Source: Zanthoxylum bungeanum | Taxonomy: Eukaryota > Streptophyta > Magnoliopsida > Sapindales > Rutaceae | NCBI GenBank assembly: GCA_019454045.1 | Contig: SKCR01015059.1 | Coordinates: 62,001-126,000, forward strand | Reading direction: 5' to 3' | Length of the DNA stretch: 64,000 bases | Part shown: positions 10,171 to 22,299 of the stretch, piece after piece | How the letters are laid out: every line of letters begins with the position of its first letter | Numbering within the stretch: the stretch's first letter is position 1 | Notes under the pieces: generated by a model | What the model was told of the DNA's origin: nothing | The model's input: only the letters and a program-made list of their open reading frames with translations | Databases searched by the model: none | Program-made: the position numbers and the translations under genes

Positions 10171-12088
10171 TGTCGGACAATTATGACCCATAGCGTCACT
10201 ATTTACTGAAAGACATTGTAGTTTTTGTACAAATTAACTATGTGACAATGGAAATTGCATTTTATCATTTCGTAATTAGATTACTTTAATGTATGAATGA
10301 TAAAAGTCCTTATGATTAGTTCCGGATTAAAAGATATGAGACAATATCATTGCACAACGGTTTAATCATTAAATATCCCTAGTAGTAGTATTATCGAGAC
10401 TGGACATCGATAATTTGGAATATACTAGTATCACACTTGTGCATGTTATGGAAGCGTAACGGCATAGTTCTAATATGTTTAAGTATTGGATATTTATGAA
10501 AGTGTGATAGGAGGTTGTATTTACCGATGGTACGGAAACAACTTCGCTCTGGATAGACCCATCAGAATCCTATTAGTAGTATGACTATGTGTTTATGGGA
10601 ATCCGCATCAGGGTAGGTGTATTTGGTCTTAACCTGAGACTTGCATCGCTAGTACTTGCAACAATCAATACGCCTTGGTTTTGGTCGTCCGGGACTTTAA
10701 CAGGTTCTGAGTTCGCCTCTTCTGGGTTTTTGGAGAATCGTAGTGTATTGGATGTGATGTCAAGACGGAAGTATTACTTCAGTCATATGGATATGATGAT
10801 CACACATGGATATAGAATTGGTACTATAATGTGTTGTAACCATCGGGATAATATGACAAGGTCATGATTATCCGAATAAAGAAACTAGTTGCTTGTGATT
10901 CGATATATGCTTCGTACAGGACATACACTATTCCAGCCACAGGCCTAGCATGTGACATCTGATACTGGATCGCAATATGCAATACCACGTATACTATGCC
11001 TGACAAAGATTATATATTCCTTTAAGAATATTTCTGGAGAATTGGGTAGGCACGACACTTTGCTAGAAGCCAATCATGTCTCGTAAATCGGTAAAAATAT
11101 GGTACGAGGTACGCACGTGTTCGGATAGTCCGACGATCGGATTTACTGCCAACATATCAAGGGATCTCATGGGTCGCTTCCCGAAGATTCACCGATGACG
11201 TATGATTCAAACATAATTAATCTAGGATTAATTACGGAGAGATTTTATCTGGGATAAAATACTATTTGAAGAGAGAGAATGATTAATTGGAATTAATATA
11301 TAAAATAATATATTCGATATATTAAATGAAATTAGATTTCATAACGGAATTAAACTTGGATTTTAATTCGGGCGAACGAATTAATTTAGAATTAATTCGC
11401 GAGCAACGTGAATAGTAATTTTGCTATGAATAATTATTTAATTAATTTGATTTAATTATGTCGCAATGGAAAATTCGTTAATTCGAAATTAACGAACCAG
11501 AGCCCGGAATGTGTTTGCTGGCCCACTTGGATTTTAAATCAAGTAGGGCCCACTTGTCACATCACATGTCACATCACTTGTCTTTCTCATCACTTTTTGA
11601 TGATGGAAGTAAGTAATGACTTTATGGTAACTTACCAAACACTCAAGTGTGAAAGGTTGAATGACTTTTACCAAAATTTTAGATTTGGTATATCATTTAA
11701 TTTTATTTTGAAAAACAATACAACACTTTCACACACTCTCTCTTCTCTCCCATCTCACGCCCAAATTTTTCTCTCAAATTTTAGCTTATCCGAATACACC
11801 AAGGAGAAGAAGAAAATTTTGTTGCAAAATTTTCAAGGTGATAGCACATCAAAGAATCATATTAAGGTGATAGGGAAACCTTTCCCAAGAGCTTGGAATT
11901 CATTCTCAAAGCTTGGAGCTAGGACATCAACTTCAAAGAGAAGATTGGAGCATTTCAAAGGGAGCTAAGTTTTGTTCTCTACACATCCTCTCAACCGAAC
12001 AATGTGAGTATATTTTCGCTATACTTCATTTAGTATTCACATTATTTCATGCATGGATTGATCTTGGGATGACCTTAGAAACCTAACA
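10171..12088 (+). mobile_element. 5' LTR of copia A
   Basis: A 1918-bp LTR starting TGTCGGACAATTATGACCC and ending in CCTAACA directly before the primer site. It aligns throughout with 34968-36868. A CT-rich run (CTCTCTCTTCTCTCC) at about 11737 precedes the transcribed end, as in the sister LTRs. The short open frame at 11597-11968 is conserved in both LTRs only because the LTRs are copies; I do not call it a gene. Confidence 0.92.
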
Positions 12089-12089
12089 A

Positions 12090-12102
12090 TGGTATCAGAG
12101 CC
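12090..12102 (+). other. Primer-binding site of copia A
   Basis: TGGTATCAGAGCC lies one base after the LTR end. It matches the 3' end of initiator tRNA-Met, the usual copia primer. Confidence 0.9.
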
Positions 12103-13655
12103 TATTTGAACATGAAATTTGATTAGGGGGTATATACTAAAATTTGGGTAAATTTGATTTGAGCATGATTTGATTAAATTGTTTGTTTGAGTATGCTTGT
12201 ATATTGATAACTTAGAGTTATATATGATCAATTTGATGAAATATTAATTGGATTTATTTTCTCCAATTTTGATGTGTTGGCCAAATCTTGGTAGTAACCC
12301 TAGGTCATGATGATTTTTATTTTTTAAACCATTAGATGTGTTTAAAGACATGATAAATATTGATTTGTGATTTAACTGAGTTAAAATCAAAATCGGATAT
12401 AAAATCACCCTATTGTCGTGACCATTAAAGCATGGAAATGAATTGATTTTGTTTCAATAATGTTGGACATGTATTGAATATTAATGCATGGTTAATTGAT
12501 TAAATTGATATTTTGGAAATATTAATTTCGATAATTAATTAGTGCAATACACTTTAATTAATTAAATTATGAAATTTAGAATATTAGAATTTAATTAATT
12601 GGGCTTAATTTGGAATTGGGCTAAAAAAATGTTGTATTTGGGCCTAATGGGCTTGGTTGGGCCAAGTTGGTTTAAGATAATTGGATTGGATCCAAATTGG
12701 GCCTAAACCATTCCATTAAGTCCAAATATAACTAATGGACCTTTAAACATTTAATTGGGCCTAATGGGCCAAAATTGATTTCTTGGCAAATAGGGTGATT
12801 CCTTACTTGGGCCTTGGTATTTGGGTTTGACCCATATTGACCAAAGCCCATGCCTTAAGAAATTAATTGAAAGCCCATTGGACTTTAATTAAATGAACAT
12901 TGGATGTTAATTGGGCTTTGAGACCCATTAAGATTAGATTAGAATCTAAGTAGTAAAGGCGCATTAAAAGTATAATTATTTAACTTGAAATTAAATAAAG
13001 AATTAGTATTCAATACAAATTAAATTAGATTTAAAATTGTAGTTCGATATAATTCAAGAATACAGACTTGGAGTACTTATTCTTAAACGAGTTGGACTCG
13101 CGCAAATCAAATCGTTGTTTGAACATTTGATGATCACTTAATTCAAAGATTAATTAATTGGATTAGATTAGATTGAATAACATGCTTTGTGTGAATACAT
13201 GGATGTGTTGAATGAATAATGTATATCAGATGGATATTATAAGGGTGAGGGTAATTTTAGAAATTATTGTAATAAATTTAGAATTTATTAAATTGGACCT
13301 GCGTGTCCAGCCTTTCTCTCAATTATTTGTAATTCTCTTCTCTCCTAATTCCCCTCAATGTAAATGAGGTTTCTTTAATTGTATTATGTAATTGGGTAGA
13401 AGTTAGAATAGTTCTAGCCAGGGAGAGAAAATAGAGTGATTTGTTTTAGGAACAATTTATGAGATATCCATTCGCATATCATTATTAATTTATTTATCGC
13501 GCCTTATTATGCTTTTAGAATGCATGCTTAAGGGTGTATGATGAGACCTATTCAAAGATAATAATTGGTTGTCAATTTAAGCGAAAAATCCTCAACAAAT
13601 ATTAAGCGTTTTCCGTTCATTGAGTGATTCATTCTTAAGATCCAAGATTGACACT

Positions 13656-13679
13656 GGTTTGTTGGCCAAAGTCAAGACC
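13656..13679 (+). other. Leader hairpin 1 of copia A
   Basis: Arm GGTTT (13656-13660) can pair with AGACC (13675-13679). Beyond a two-base internal loop, GACA pairs with TGTC. The loop contains the 8-base palindrome TTGGCCAA (13662-13669). In C the stem is kept (56986-57009); in B the left arm has changed and the stem is weak. Confidence 0.55.
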
Positions 13680-13745
13680 TTTGTCCATCACGGATGTGTT
13701 TAAATCATGATGGCTTTGTTACATATCGTATGTGTTTTCCAAATT

Positions 13746-13773
13746 GTGATTTGTTGGCCAAAGTCAAGATCAC
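13746..13773 (+). other. Leader hairpin 2 of copia A
   Basis: GTGATTT (13746-13752) pairs with AGATCAC (13767-13773) with one wobble. The loop again shows TTGGCCAA (13754-13761). Equivalents are 26362-26389 in B (same stem) and 56892-56919 in C, where one A has become G and pairing is kept by a wobble. Confidence 0.6.
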
Positions 13774-14013
13774 TTCTTGTCCATCGACATCGATTACGAA
13801 GCCTTCCAAAGTCAACGGGTTCCGCTTAACTGGAATCATTAAGCTTGTTGTGCCAAAACCAAGGCTTAGTTGATTCAGAGGAAAATGTTAGGGAATATAT
13901 TGGCATATATTGGCATATATATTGTATATATGTTTCGGACTTGGAGGTCCACCTACCAGATCTAAGAATTGGATGATATCCAATTAATCTTAGAAATCTA
14001 CCTAGTTAACTAT

Positions 14014-14047
14014 CATATAGTTTGTTGGCCAAAGTTAAGGTTGTGTG
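14014..14047 (+). other. Leader hairpin 3 of copia A
   Basis: CATATAGTTT (14014-14023) can pair with AGGTTGTGTG (14038-14047) over ten positions, several of them wobbles. In B (26090-26123) and C (56621-56654) the arms are CATACAATTT and AGATTGTGTG, giving a stronger stem with changes on both arms. The loop carries TTGGCCAA in A and B; C has TTAGCCAA. Confidence 0.6.
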
Positions 14048-14302
14048 TTATTTAACGGGATCCTAGCCCACTAGGAAATTGGGTTTCCCGAGTACTCAAC
14101 ATAGGGTTAGAAGCTCGCTGAAAAATAGTAGGAGGCTAGTATTGAATTTGCAATTTCGTTCAAATACTCGGCCTTACGCGCTTTCAAATTATTTCGTCAT
14201 TATAAATATTTATTAGTTGGACTAATATTTTATTATTTTTCTTGTAACAGTTAGACTGTACCCATACATCATTAATTGAATAGTTTGACTATTGCAATTA
14301 AG

Positions 14303-15170
14303 ATGACAGGAAAGAATAGTGTCAGAGACATCGCCATGGGCGATAATGTCTTCAATGGCGCAAACATTTCTGACTGGGAAATGAATCTCAGGATTGTCCT
14401 GGGATCCGAGAAATTGCTCTACACTATAGAGAGACCTCTTGGGCCTAAGCCCATATCTGATCAGTTACTTGAGCTAGAGCTTTGGAAAACTCATAGCGAT
14501 GACAACTCGACTGCTCAATCTATAATACTTGCTGCTATGACTCAATAATTCCGTCGTCAGAATAAGGGATTGGATCCCTATGAAATGATGGCGAAGTTGC
14601 ATGATCTTCATCGATCTAATCTTAGATCGTAGAGATATGAGTCGCAAAAGAAGCTCTTTCGAGCTCGTATATCAAAGGGTACATCTGTCGAGCACCATGT
14701 GTCGTAGATGATTACTGACATCGAACAGCTGGGACAGATGGGCATTGTCTTCGAGGCTGAGACTTCCATAGATTTGATCTTACAGTCTCTGCCTGACACT
14801 TGGAGTGGGTTCATCATGAACTATAATATGATGAAACAAGACCATACTCTTGGAGAGTTAATATCCACACTACGTGAAGCAGAAAAAGAGCTCTTAAAGG
14901 GCAAGAAGCGTGAGGCGCACTTCGCTTCAACATCTCAGTATTCGAGGGCTTGGCCCAAGGCGATTGGAGGTGTAAAGAAGAAGAAGAAGAAGAAGAAGAA
15001 GGGCAACGCCAAATCGTCAAAACCTTCTGGGAAGGGTAATGACAAATTCCAAGATATATGTCTGCAGTACAGAAAGCGGGGTCACTGGAAGCGTGACTGC
15101 CACGAGTACAAGGCACACATTAAGGAAATAAAAATGGGCAAGGCACCGGCTTTAGGTATATTTGTTATGG
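14303..15170 (+). pseudogene. gag: Copia A gag (capsid/nucleocapsid) remnant
   Basis: The likely start is ATG 14303 (MTGKNSVRD); an upstream in-frame ATG exists at 14276. WEMNLRIVLGSEKLLYTIE is the UBN2/DUF4219-type gag start. TWSGFIMNYNM and LGELISTLREAEKELLKGKKR follow at about 14800-14900. Nonsense codons at 14546, about 14630 and about 14705 break it. A nine-lysine run from an AAG repeat (about 14977-15001) precedes the knuckle CLQYRKRGHWKRDC (15057-15101), where the second zinc-binding Cys is replaced by Tyr. It retains the central gag segment that B and C have lost. Confidence 0.85.
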
Positions 15171-15600
15171 AAATAAACATGTCTACTAATAGTTTTAAAA
15201 ATTGGATTTTTGATTCTGGTTGTCGTACTCATATATGTACTGATGTGCAGGATCTGTGGATTAGCAGGAGACTGGCCTCAGGAGAGATTGATCTACGCGT
15301 TGGAAATGGAACATGAGTCGTCGTTTTGGCCTTTGGCACTTATGTTTTGGAACTGCCCTCGGGGCATGTACTTAAACTTACAGACTGTTATTATGTACCT
15401 AGTTTGACTAGGAATATTATTTCTGTATCTATGTTAGCCCAATGTGGCTATACTTATATTTAGAAACACTGGGTGTTTTATGTATAAAAATGATATGGAG
15501 ATTTGCACTACTAATGTAAATAATGGTCTTTATATTTTGAATATAAATCAATCTCAAATATATAATGTACAATTAAAAGGCTTAAACTGAGTAACAAAGA
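15171..15600 (+). pseudogene. pol: Copia A protease region remnant
   Basis: WIFDSGCRTHIC (about 15200-15237) is the aspartic protease active-site segment with an intact DSG. The frame stops at 15314-15316, then continues in another frame with LPSGHVLKLTDCYYVPSLTRNIISVS (about 15350-15430), followed by more stops. In an intact polyprotein this protease releases gag, integrase and reverse transcriptase. Here it is non-functional. Confidence 0.8.
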
Positions 15601-16688
15601 TGAAACTTATATGTGGCATTGTCGTATGAGACAGATTAACAAGACACGTATATCCACACTTTCGAAGACTGGGTATTTGGACGGATTTGATCCAAATTCA
15701 TATGACGCCTGCAAATCTTGTTTATTATATAAAATGCCTAAAATACCTTTTAGCGGTAAAAGTGCACGTGCCACCGAACTGTTAGCCCTTGTTCATAATG
15801 ACGTATATGGGCCCATGTCTAGCCAGGGTAGAGGTGGATATGAATACTTCGTAACCTTTACAGATGATACATCGCATTATGGTTATGTGTATCTTATGAG
15901 ACACAAGTCAGAAACCTTTGAGAAATTCAAAGAGTTTCGACACGAAATAGAAAAAACAGACCGGTAAAAGTAATAAGACATTACGGTCGGACCGTGGTGG
16001 CGAATACTTAAGCAGTGAGTTTCTTGATTACTTGAAAGAATATGGTATTCTTTCACAGTGGACTCTTCTCGGAACACCACAATTAAACAGTGTAGGGTGT
16101 CCGAACGGAGAAATTGAACTTTGTTAGACATGGTAAGGTCTATGATGAGTCGTACAAAGCTACCTATTTCCTTCTGGGATATGTATTGAACAGTACAATA
16201 CTTATTTTGAATAAAGTTTCATCAAAGTCTGTTCAACAGACTCCGTATGAGATATAGACAGGAAAGAAATCGGGTTTCTCATTCCTGAAGATTTGGGGAT
16301 GCTGGGCATACGTCAAACGTTTGGAATGTACCAAACTTGAACCCAAATCGGATAAATACCTATTTGTAGGATATCATAGGGAAACCAAAGGATATTACTT
16401 CTATCACCCACAAGAGAAGAAAGTATTTGTTGCTCTACATGCGGTTTTCCTTGAGAGGGAATTCCTAAATGCAGTGGTAAGTGGGAGGAAAGTAGAACTC
16501 AATGAAAATCGGAGTGATACTATTCCTGGCACAGAATCATTAACGGAATATGGACAGTCTATCAGGGATTAGACTGTACCACAATCTTCGAATACACAAG
16601 AACCGCATAGATCGGAGAGGGTCAGAAAACAACCTGAGAGGTATGGGTTTCTAATATCACCCCATGTGGATATCAATCTTATTGAGGA
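15601..16688 (+). pseudogene. pol: Copia A integrase remnant
   Basis: WHCRMRQINKTRI (15611 onward) is the HHCC zinc-binding start with one His replaced by Gln; the Cys pair is seen in ACKSCL. The core gives HNDVYGP (first Asp), then in another frame RSDRGGEYL (second Asp, about 15985) and SERRN (the Glu region, about 16098). KIWGCWAYVKR (about 16290) and YLFVGYHRETKGYYFY (about 16352) mark the C-terminal domain. Stops and frameshifts separate these pieces. The reading continues to the solo-LTR insertion at 16694 and resumes at 18774. Confidence 0.85.
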
Positions 16689-16693
16689 TAACG

Positions 16694-18773
16694 TGTTGGA
16701 TAATATGACCCATAGCGTCACTATTTACACAGATCATTGTGTTGTTGTAGCAAATTAACTATGTAATAAGGAAATTGCACTCTCATCATTTGTGATTAGA
16801 TTACCATATATATATAAATGAAGAGAGGTCCCTATGATTAGATCCTGGATTGAGATGATATGAGACAGTATCAGTCCACGAAGGATTAATCATTAAATAT
16901 CCCTAGCCGTAGTATTATCGAGACTGGACATCGATAATGCGGAATAGGCTAGTATTGCACTTGTGCGCGTTGTGAGGGCACAACGGCATAGTTCTCATAT
17001 ATATAAGTGTTGGAGACTTATGCAAGTGCGATAGGAGGTCGTGTTTCACCGATGGTACGGGAAACAGCTTCGCTCTGGATAGACCCTTCGGAATCCCATT
17101 GGTATTATGACTATGTGTCTATGGGAGGCCGAAATCAAGGTAGGTGTGTATAGTCTTAACCTGAGACTTGCATCGCTGATACTTACGATAATCGATAAAC
17201 TTTGGTTTTGGTGGTTGGGGACCCTGACCAGGTTCTGTGTCTACCACTTCTGGGTATCAGAGAATCGTAGAGTATTGGGTGTGATGTTGAGACGGAAGTA
17301 TCACTCCAGTCTCAATTGGAGATGATGTCACGCAGGATACGGTATTAGTGCTCTTAAGTGATGCGCATCCAATCGTGATATTATGACCAGGTCATGAATA
17401 TCCGATTATAGAGACTAGTTACCAGACATCCGATATGTGTTTCGGACGGGGTAGACACTTATCCAGCCCCAGCCCTAACACGTGACTATCCGATACTGGG
17501 CCGATAAGCACAATACTACGGTATACTACGCTTGATATAGATCCTTATTCCTGTAAGGATGTTTCCGGAGAATTGGATAGACATGGTGCTTTGCTAGAAG
17601 CCAACATTGTCTTGTAAATCGGTATAAACGTAGTACGAGGTACTTACGTGTTCGGATAGTCCGACGACCGATTTGACTGCCAACATATCTGGGGATCTCA
17701 TGGGTCGCTTCCCAAAGATTCACCGATGACGTATGACTCGCACTTATATTAATCTGGGATTAATTAGATGAGAGAGAAAATTAATCTGGGATTAATTGCG
17801 GAGATATTTTATCTAGGATAAAATAACGATTAAAGAGAGAGAAATATTAATTTGGAATTAAAGCGAGGAATTAATATATTTGATATATTAATCGAAATTG
17901 GATTCGCGACGCGGAATTAAAATAGATTTTAATTCGGGCGAACGAATTAATTTAGAATTAATTCGTTAGCGACGTGAATAGTGATTTCGCTTGGCGTAAT
18001 CGTTTAATTACGACGCAAGGGAAAATTCGTTAATTTGGAATTAGCGAACCCGAGCCCGAGATTTTTACGAGCGCATTCGTATTTAGAATTCGAGTGCGGC
18101 ACGTCAAATCAAGCGTCAAATCGCTAGTCGCATCTAGCGTCACATCAAGCGTCAAATCATGTCACTTTGAGTGATGTGACAATTAATTGGATTGATTGAT
18201 TGATGTGACAAAAGGTGATGTGACTTGATGTGACAAAAAGGTGATGTGTGTACTTGACATAAAGCAAATTGCTTTGAAATGAATTTCAAATGAAATTCAT
18301 TTGGCATTTGATGCTTAAAGCAAAGCCAAAACCGAAATTGGAGTATATACACAACACTTTTCATTTTCCCTCATCTCTCTCCTTCCTCTCTCTCCTCTCT
18401 TTCATCTCGGTTTTGTTTGTTCTTCAAAGGCAGTGGACTGCCGAATTTCAACCAACAAAATCAAGGGAAGCAAGTGTGTTTTGTGGCAAAACAAGAGTGC
18501 TAGCACACTCCGGGATCATGCCAAGGTGATAAGGAAGTTTACCCATGAGCCGGGAAGCCATTCGGTGAAGCTTGGAGCTTCAAAACTTGAAGTGAAGGGG
18601 CGAAATGCACTATTCACAGCAACTTACTGCCTTGATAAAGTGTGCAGATTTTTTTTTTTGTCGCCCAAATCGTCGCTCAAACCGCTCGATGTAAGTATTC
18701 CGCACTTCCGTCGTTGTATTCACTTGATATTCATGCTTGAGTTTTGATCTTGGGACCTTGAAAAACTCCAACA
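16694..18773 (+). mobile_element. Solo LTR of the A/B/C copia family inside A
   Basis: A 2080-bp LTR starting TGTTGGATAATATGACCC and ending CTCCAACA, flanked by TAACG (16689-16693 and 18774-18778). No internal region accompanies it, so the rest was removed by LTR-LTR recombination (known mechanism). It aligns with the A LTRs but has its own distal part. That part includes a TATATA at about 18344, a CT-rich run at 18370-18410 and many TGATGTGAC/GTCACATCA words at 18120-18250. It interrupts A pol between integrase and reverse transcriptase. Confidence 0.9.
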
Positions 18774-18778
18774 TAACG

Positions 18779-19765
18779 AGCCAGCTACGTATGAGGAAGC
18801 GATACAGGATATCGATTCCACTTTATAGAAAGAGGCCATGAAGTCCGAAATGGATTCCATGTACACCAACCAAGTTTGGACACTAGTTGATGCACCAGAA
18901 GGTGTAAAGCCTATTGGTTGCAAATGGATCTTCATGAAGAAGACAGACATAGATGGAAACGTACAAACGTACAAAGCTAGGATTGTAAGGAAGGGTATCG
19001 TCAACGACATGGTGTCGATTACGAGGAAATTTTTCATTCATTGTCATGATTAAATCCATTAGGATAATGCTTGTTATTGCTGCATATTTCGATTACGAGA
19101 TATGGCAGATGGACGTCAAAACCACCTTCCTTAACGGAAATCTTTTGGAGGATATTTATATGCAACAGCCTGACGGTTTTGTCGTACCAAGACTTGCAAA
19201 CAAGGTTTGTAAATTAAATCGATCCATTTATGGATTGAAGCAAGCATCGCATTCTTGAAACCAACGTTTTGATGAGATCACAAAAGAATATGATTTCGTT
19301 CAAAACGAGGATGATCCTTGTGTATATAAGAAGGTTAGTGGGAGCACACTGATATTCATTGTCCTTTATGTCGATGATGTATTGCTTATTGGCAATGACA
19401 TTCCCATGCAACAATCGGTGAAAGCTTGACTTTCATTAAAATTCTACATTAAGGATCTGGGAGAAGCAGCCTTTATTCTAGGAATAAAGATCTACTGGGA
19501 TAGATCTAGAAAGCTGCTTGGACTCTTCCAGAGCACGTACATTGACAAAGTGTCGAAGAGATTCAACATAGATCAGTCCAAGAGGGGACTGTTTCTAATA
19601 TCACATGGCGTCACTCTATCCAAGGAGATGTGTCCTAAAACTCAAGATGAGAGAGATAACATGAGTCGGATACCGTTTGCCTCGGTAGTCAGATCGATCA
19701 TGTATGCCATGATATGTACGCGACCTGATGTCTCGTATGCTTTGAGCATGTGTAGTCACTATTAG
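18779..19765 (+). pseudogene. pol: Copia A reverse transcriptase remnant
   Basis: MKSEMDSMYTNQVW and PIGCKWIF (18838-18930) begin the RVT_2 domain. YEIWQMDVKTTFLNG (about 19095-19140) holds the first catalytic Asp, SIYGLKQAS is at about 19220, and the YVDD catalytic motif is intact at 19367-19378. The thumb side includes LGLFQSTYIDK and CTRPDVSYALS. At least five stops or shifts occur (for example near 19035, 19256 and 19429). Despite the intact YVDD, the enzyme cannot be made in one piece. Confidence 0.9.
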
Positions 19766-20186
19766 GCCGATCCAGGTGATGGTCACTGGATGGCGGTTAA
19801 GAATATCCTTAAGTATCTTAGACGAACTAAGGATGCTTTCTTAATCTATGGAGATGGAGAACTTGAGGTAACTGGGTATACCGATGCTAGTTTCCAAACT
19901 GATAAAGATGACTGTAAGTCGTAATCCGGGTACATATTTTATTTGAATAATGGAGCAGTAAGATGGAAATATTCCAAGTAAGATATTGTTGCCGATTTAA
20001 CAACATAAGCGGAGTATATTACTGCAGCTGAAGTAGCAAAAGAGGCAGTTTGGATCCGTAAATTCCTAATTGGATTAGGAGTAGTTCTGTTAGCAGCTGA
20101 GCCTATTCCATTGTATTGTGACAATAACGAGGTTATAGCGCAGGCTAAGAAACAGCGGTCTCATCAACGATCTAAGCATGTTCTTC
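19766..20186 (+). pseudogene. pol: Copia A RNase H remnant, part 1
   Basis: ILKYLRRTKDAFLIYGDGELEVTGYTDASF gives the first Asp (in YTDAS); AEYITAAEVAKEAVW and LYCDNNEVIAQAKK give further acidic catalytic positions. Several in-frame stops occur (TAA at about 19923, TAA at about 20008). The domain is cut by element B just before 20187; TCTTC at 20182-20186 is the duplicated target. The reading frame resumes at 34787. Confidence 0.88.
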
Positions 20187-22128
20187 TGTTAGTGTTCCTA
20201 GAACATCCCAAGGATCTAATAAGTAAGAAAAGGTGTTCATAAATTCAAAATAAGTTGCGGAATATACTTACAATGAACGGATTTGAGCTTTAAATTTGAG
20301 AAGAGATCTCCAAGATCCGGGCTTTGAGTGATGATTCCAACCCTTGAGTTAGTTTCCCTATCACCTTAGTTGATTCCATGAAGTGCTAGCTTCATTGATT
20401 TTGCAACAAAATCAAAGAGAAGAGGTAGGCAAGTTCACGCCCATTTGAGTATTCTCTAGGGTTTGTGTTCAAGTGTCTTCAATGTGAGGAAAGCTTTTTG
20501 GTTTTGTTAAAGGGTTTTACTCTTTTACCCAAAACCATGTGGATTGGGTTTTTGGTTTCACCTAAACCAAGTGGTTGGAAAGTAAGTGGTTTTGGCATAA
20601 ATGTCAACCACTTTCCAACCACCACTTCACATGTGTGACATGTGTGAAGTGTGCCCCACCATTTTGAATTCAAAATTTAAAATGTCTCTACGAACATTTG
20701 CCGCGGCTCGGATCTGTTTAATCCAATTAAACGAACTTTCGTCGCTAAATAATTAAATCTAATTTAATTAAATAACAATGCCTCACAAATATATTACGAA
20801 CGTCGTTTACGAATTAATTCGAAATTAATTCGTTCATTCGTATTAAAGTCCAATTTTAATTTCGTAATGAAATCCAATTCATATTAATATATCCGATATA
20901 TTAATTTTAGCCCATACGAATAAATTAAATAGAAAAATCAAATTTAACTATTAAATTTATTTTACCGATTAATTCCAAATTAATAACGTTCTCTCTCTTC
21001 CGAACACATTTAATCCTAGATTAAATAATACCTCAATTAATCCCAGATTAATTTTCTCTCTCTTAATTAATCCCAGATTAATTCTAATTTAAATCAACTG
21101 TCATCGGTGAATCTTTGGGAAGCGACCCAAGAGATCCCTAGATATGTTGGTAGTAAATACGGTCATCGGATCATCCGAATACGTGCGTACCTTGTACCAT
21201 GGGCTTACCGATTTACAAGACATGGTTGCCTTCTAGCAAAGCACCGTGCCTACCCAATTCTCCAGAAATATTCTTACTGGAATATATAATCTATGTCAGG
21301 CGTAGTATACGTAGTATTGCGTGTTGCGATCAAGTATCAGATGTCACGTGCTAGGCCTGGGGCTGAAATTGTGTCTGCCCCGTACAAAACACATGTCGGA
21401 TGTCTGGTAACTAGTCTCTATAATCGGATGAACACAACCTAGTTATATCATCCTGATGACTGAAGTACTTAAGAGTACTAGTTCCGTATCCTACGTGACA
21501 TCATCTCCACTATGACTGGAGTGATACTTCGGTCTTGACATCACACCCAGTACACTACGATTCTCAATATACCCAACAGAGGCGTACACAGAACCGGTTA
21601 AAGCCCTGGACGACCAAAACCAAAGCATATTGATTGTCGAAAGTATTAGTGGTGCAAGTCTCAGGTTAAGACTAAATACACTTACCTTGATTTCGGACTT
21701 GCATAGACACGTAGTCATACTATCAATGGAATTATGAGGGGTCTATCCAGAGCGAAGCTGTTTCTGTACCATCGGTAAACACAACCTCCTATTACACTTG
21801 CATGAGTATCCAATACCCAAATGTATGAGAACTATATTGTAACGATTCCATAACACGCACAAGTGTAATACTAGTATATTCTACATTATCGATGTCAAGT
21901 CTCGATAATACTATGACTATGGATATTTAATGATTAATCCTTCGAGGACTGATACTGTCTCATATCATCTCAATCCAGGAACTAATTATAAGGACCTCCT
22001 ATCATTTATATATCTAGGTGATCTAATCACAAATGATAAGAGTGCAATCTTCTTGTCACATAGTTAATTTATACAACAACACCATGATCTGTACAAATAG
22101 TGACGCTATGGGTCATAATTGTCTAACA
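20187..22128 (-). mobile_element. 3' LTR of copia B
   Basis: A 1942-bp LTR, a direct copy of 32837-34781 with scattered substitutions. On the minus strand it follows the polypurine tract (the complement of 22129-22139). Confidence 0.92.
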
Positions 22129-22139
22129 ATCTCCCATTT
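22129..22139 (-). other. Polypurine tract of copia B
   Basis: The minus strand reads AAATGGGAGAT immediately before the LTR start. It matches AAGTGGGAGAT at the same place in A (34957-34967) and C. Confidence 0.85.
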
Positions 22140-22299
22140 GGCCTATAGCCAGTCACTCGAGTGTCTTACACCCGAACTATGTACGGTTTGCTCAACTGTT
22201 GAGGAAAGGCTTTCGTCAGCGGATTTGCATGATTATCGTCTGATGCGATTTATACGATCATCATATCGCCATGATGTATTATCCGAACGAATCAGATGA

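Larger units (their letters stand above)
12103..14302 (+). other. Copia A leader: TGGGCC-rich segment and three hairpins
   Basis: This is untranslated DNA between the primer site and gag. From 12600 to 12930 it is packed with TGGGCC/GGGCCT/AGCCCA words, resembling plant site II (TCP-binding) elements. Three predicted hairpins, each with TTGGCCAA in the loop, lie at 13656-13679, 13746-13773 and 14014-14047. The equivalent parts of B and C keep them. No credible gene is present. Confidence 0.7.

Noticed and set aside
11597..11968. 123-codon frame present in both LTRs of A
   Set aside because: Duplicated because LTRs are copies; the two versions differ in frame and length (36321-36748), and B and C LTRs do not keep it.
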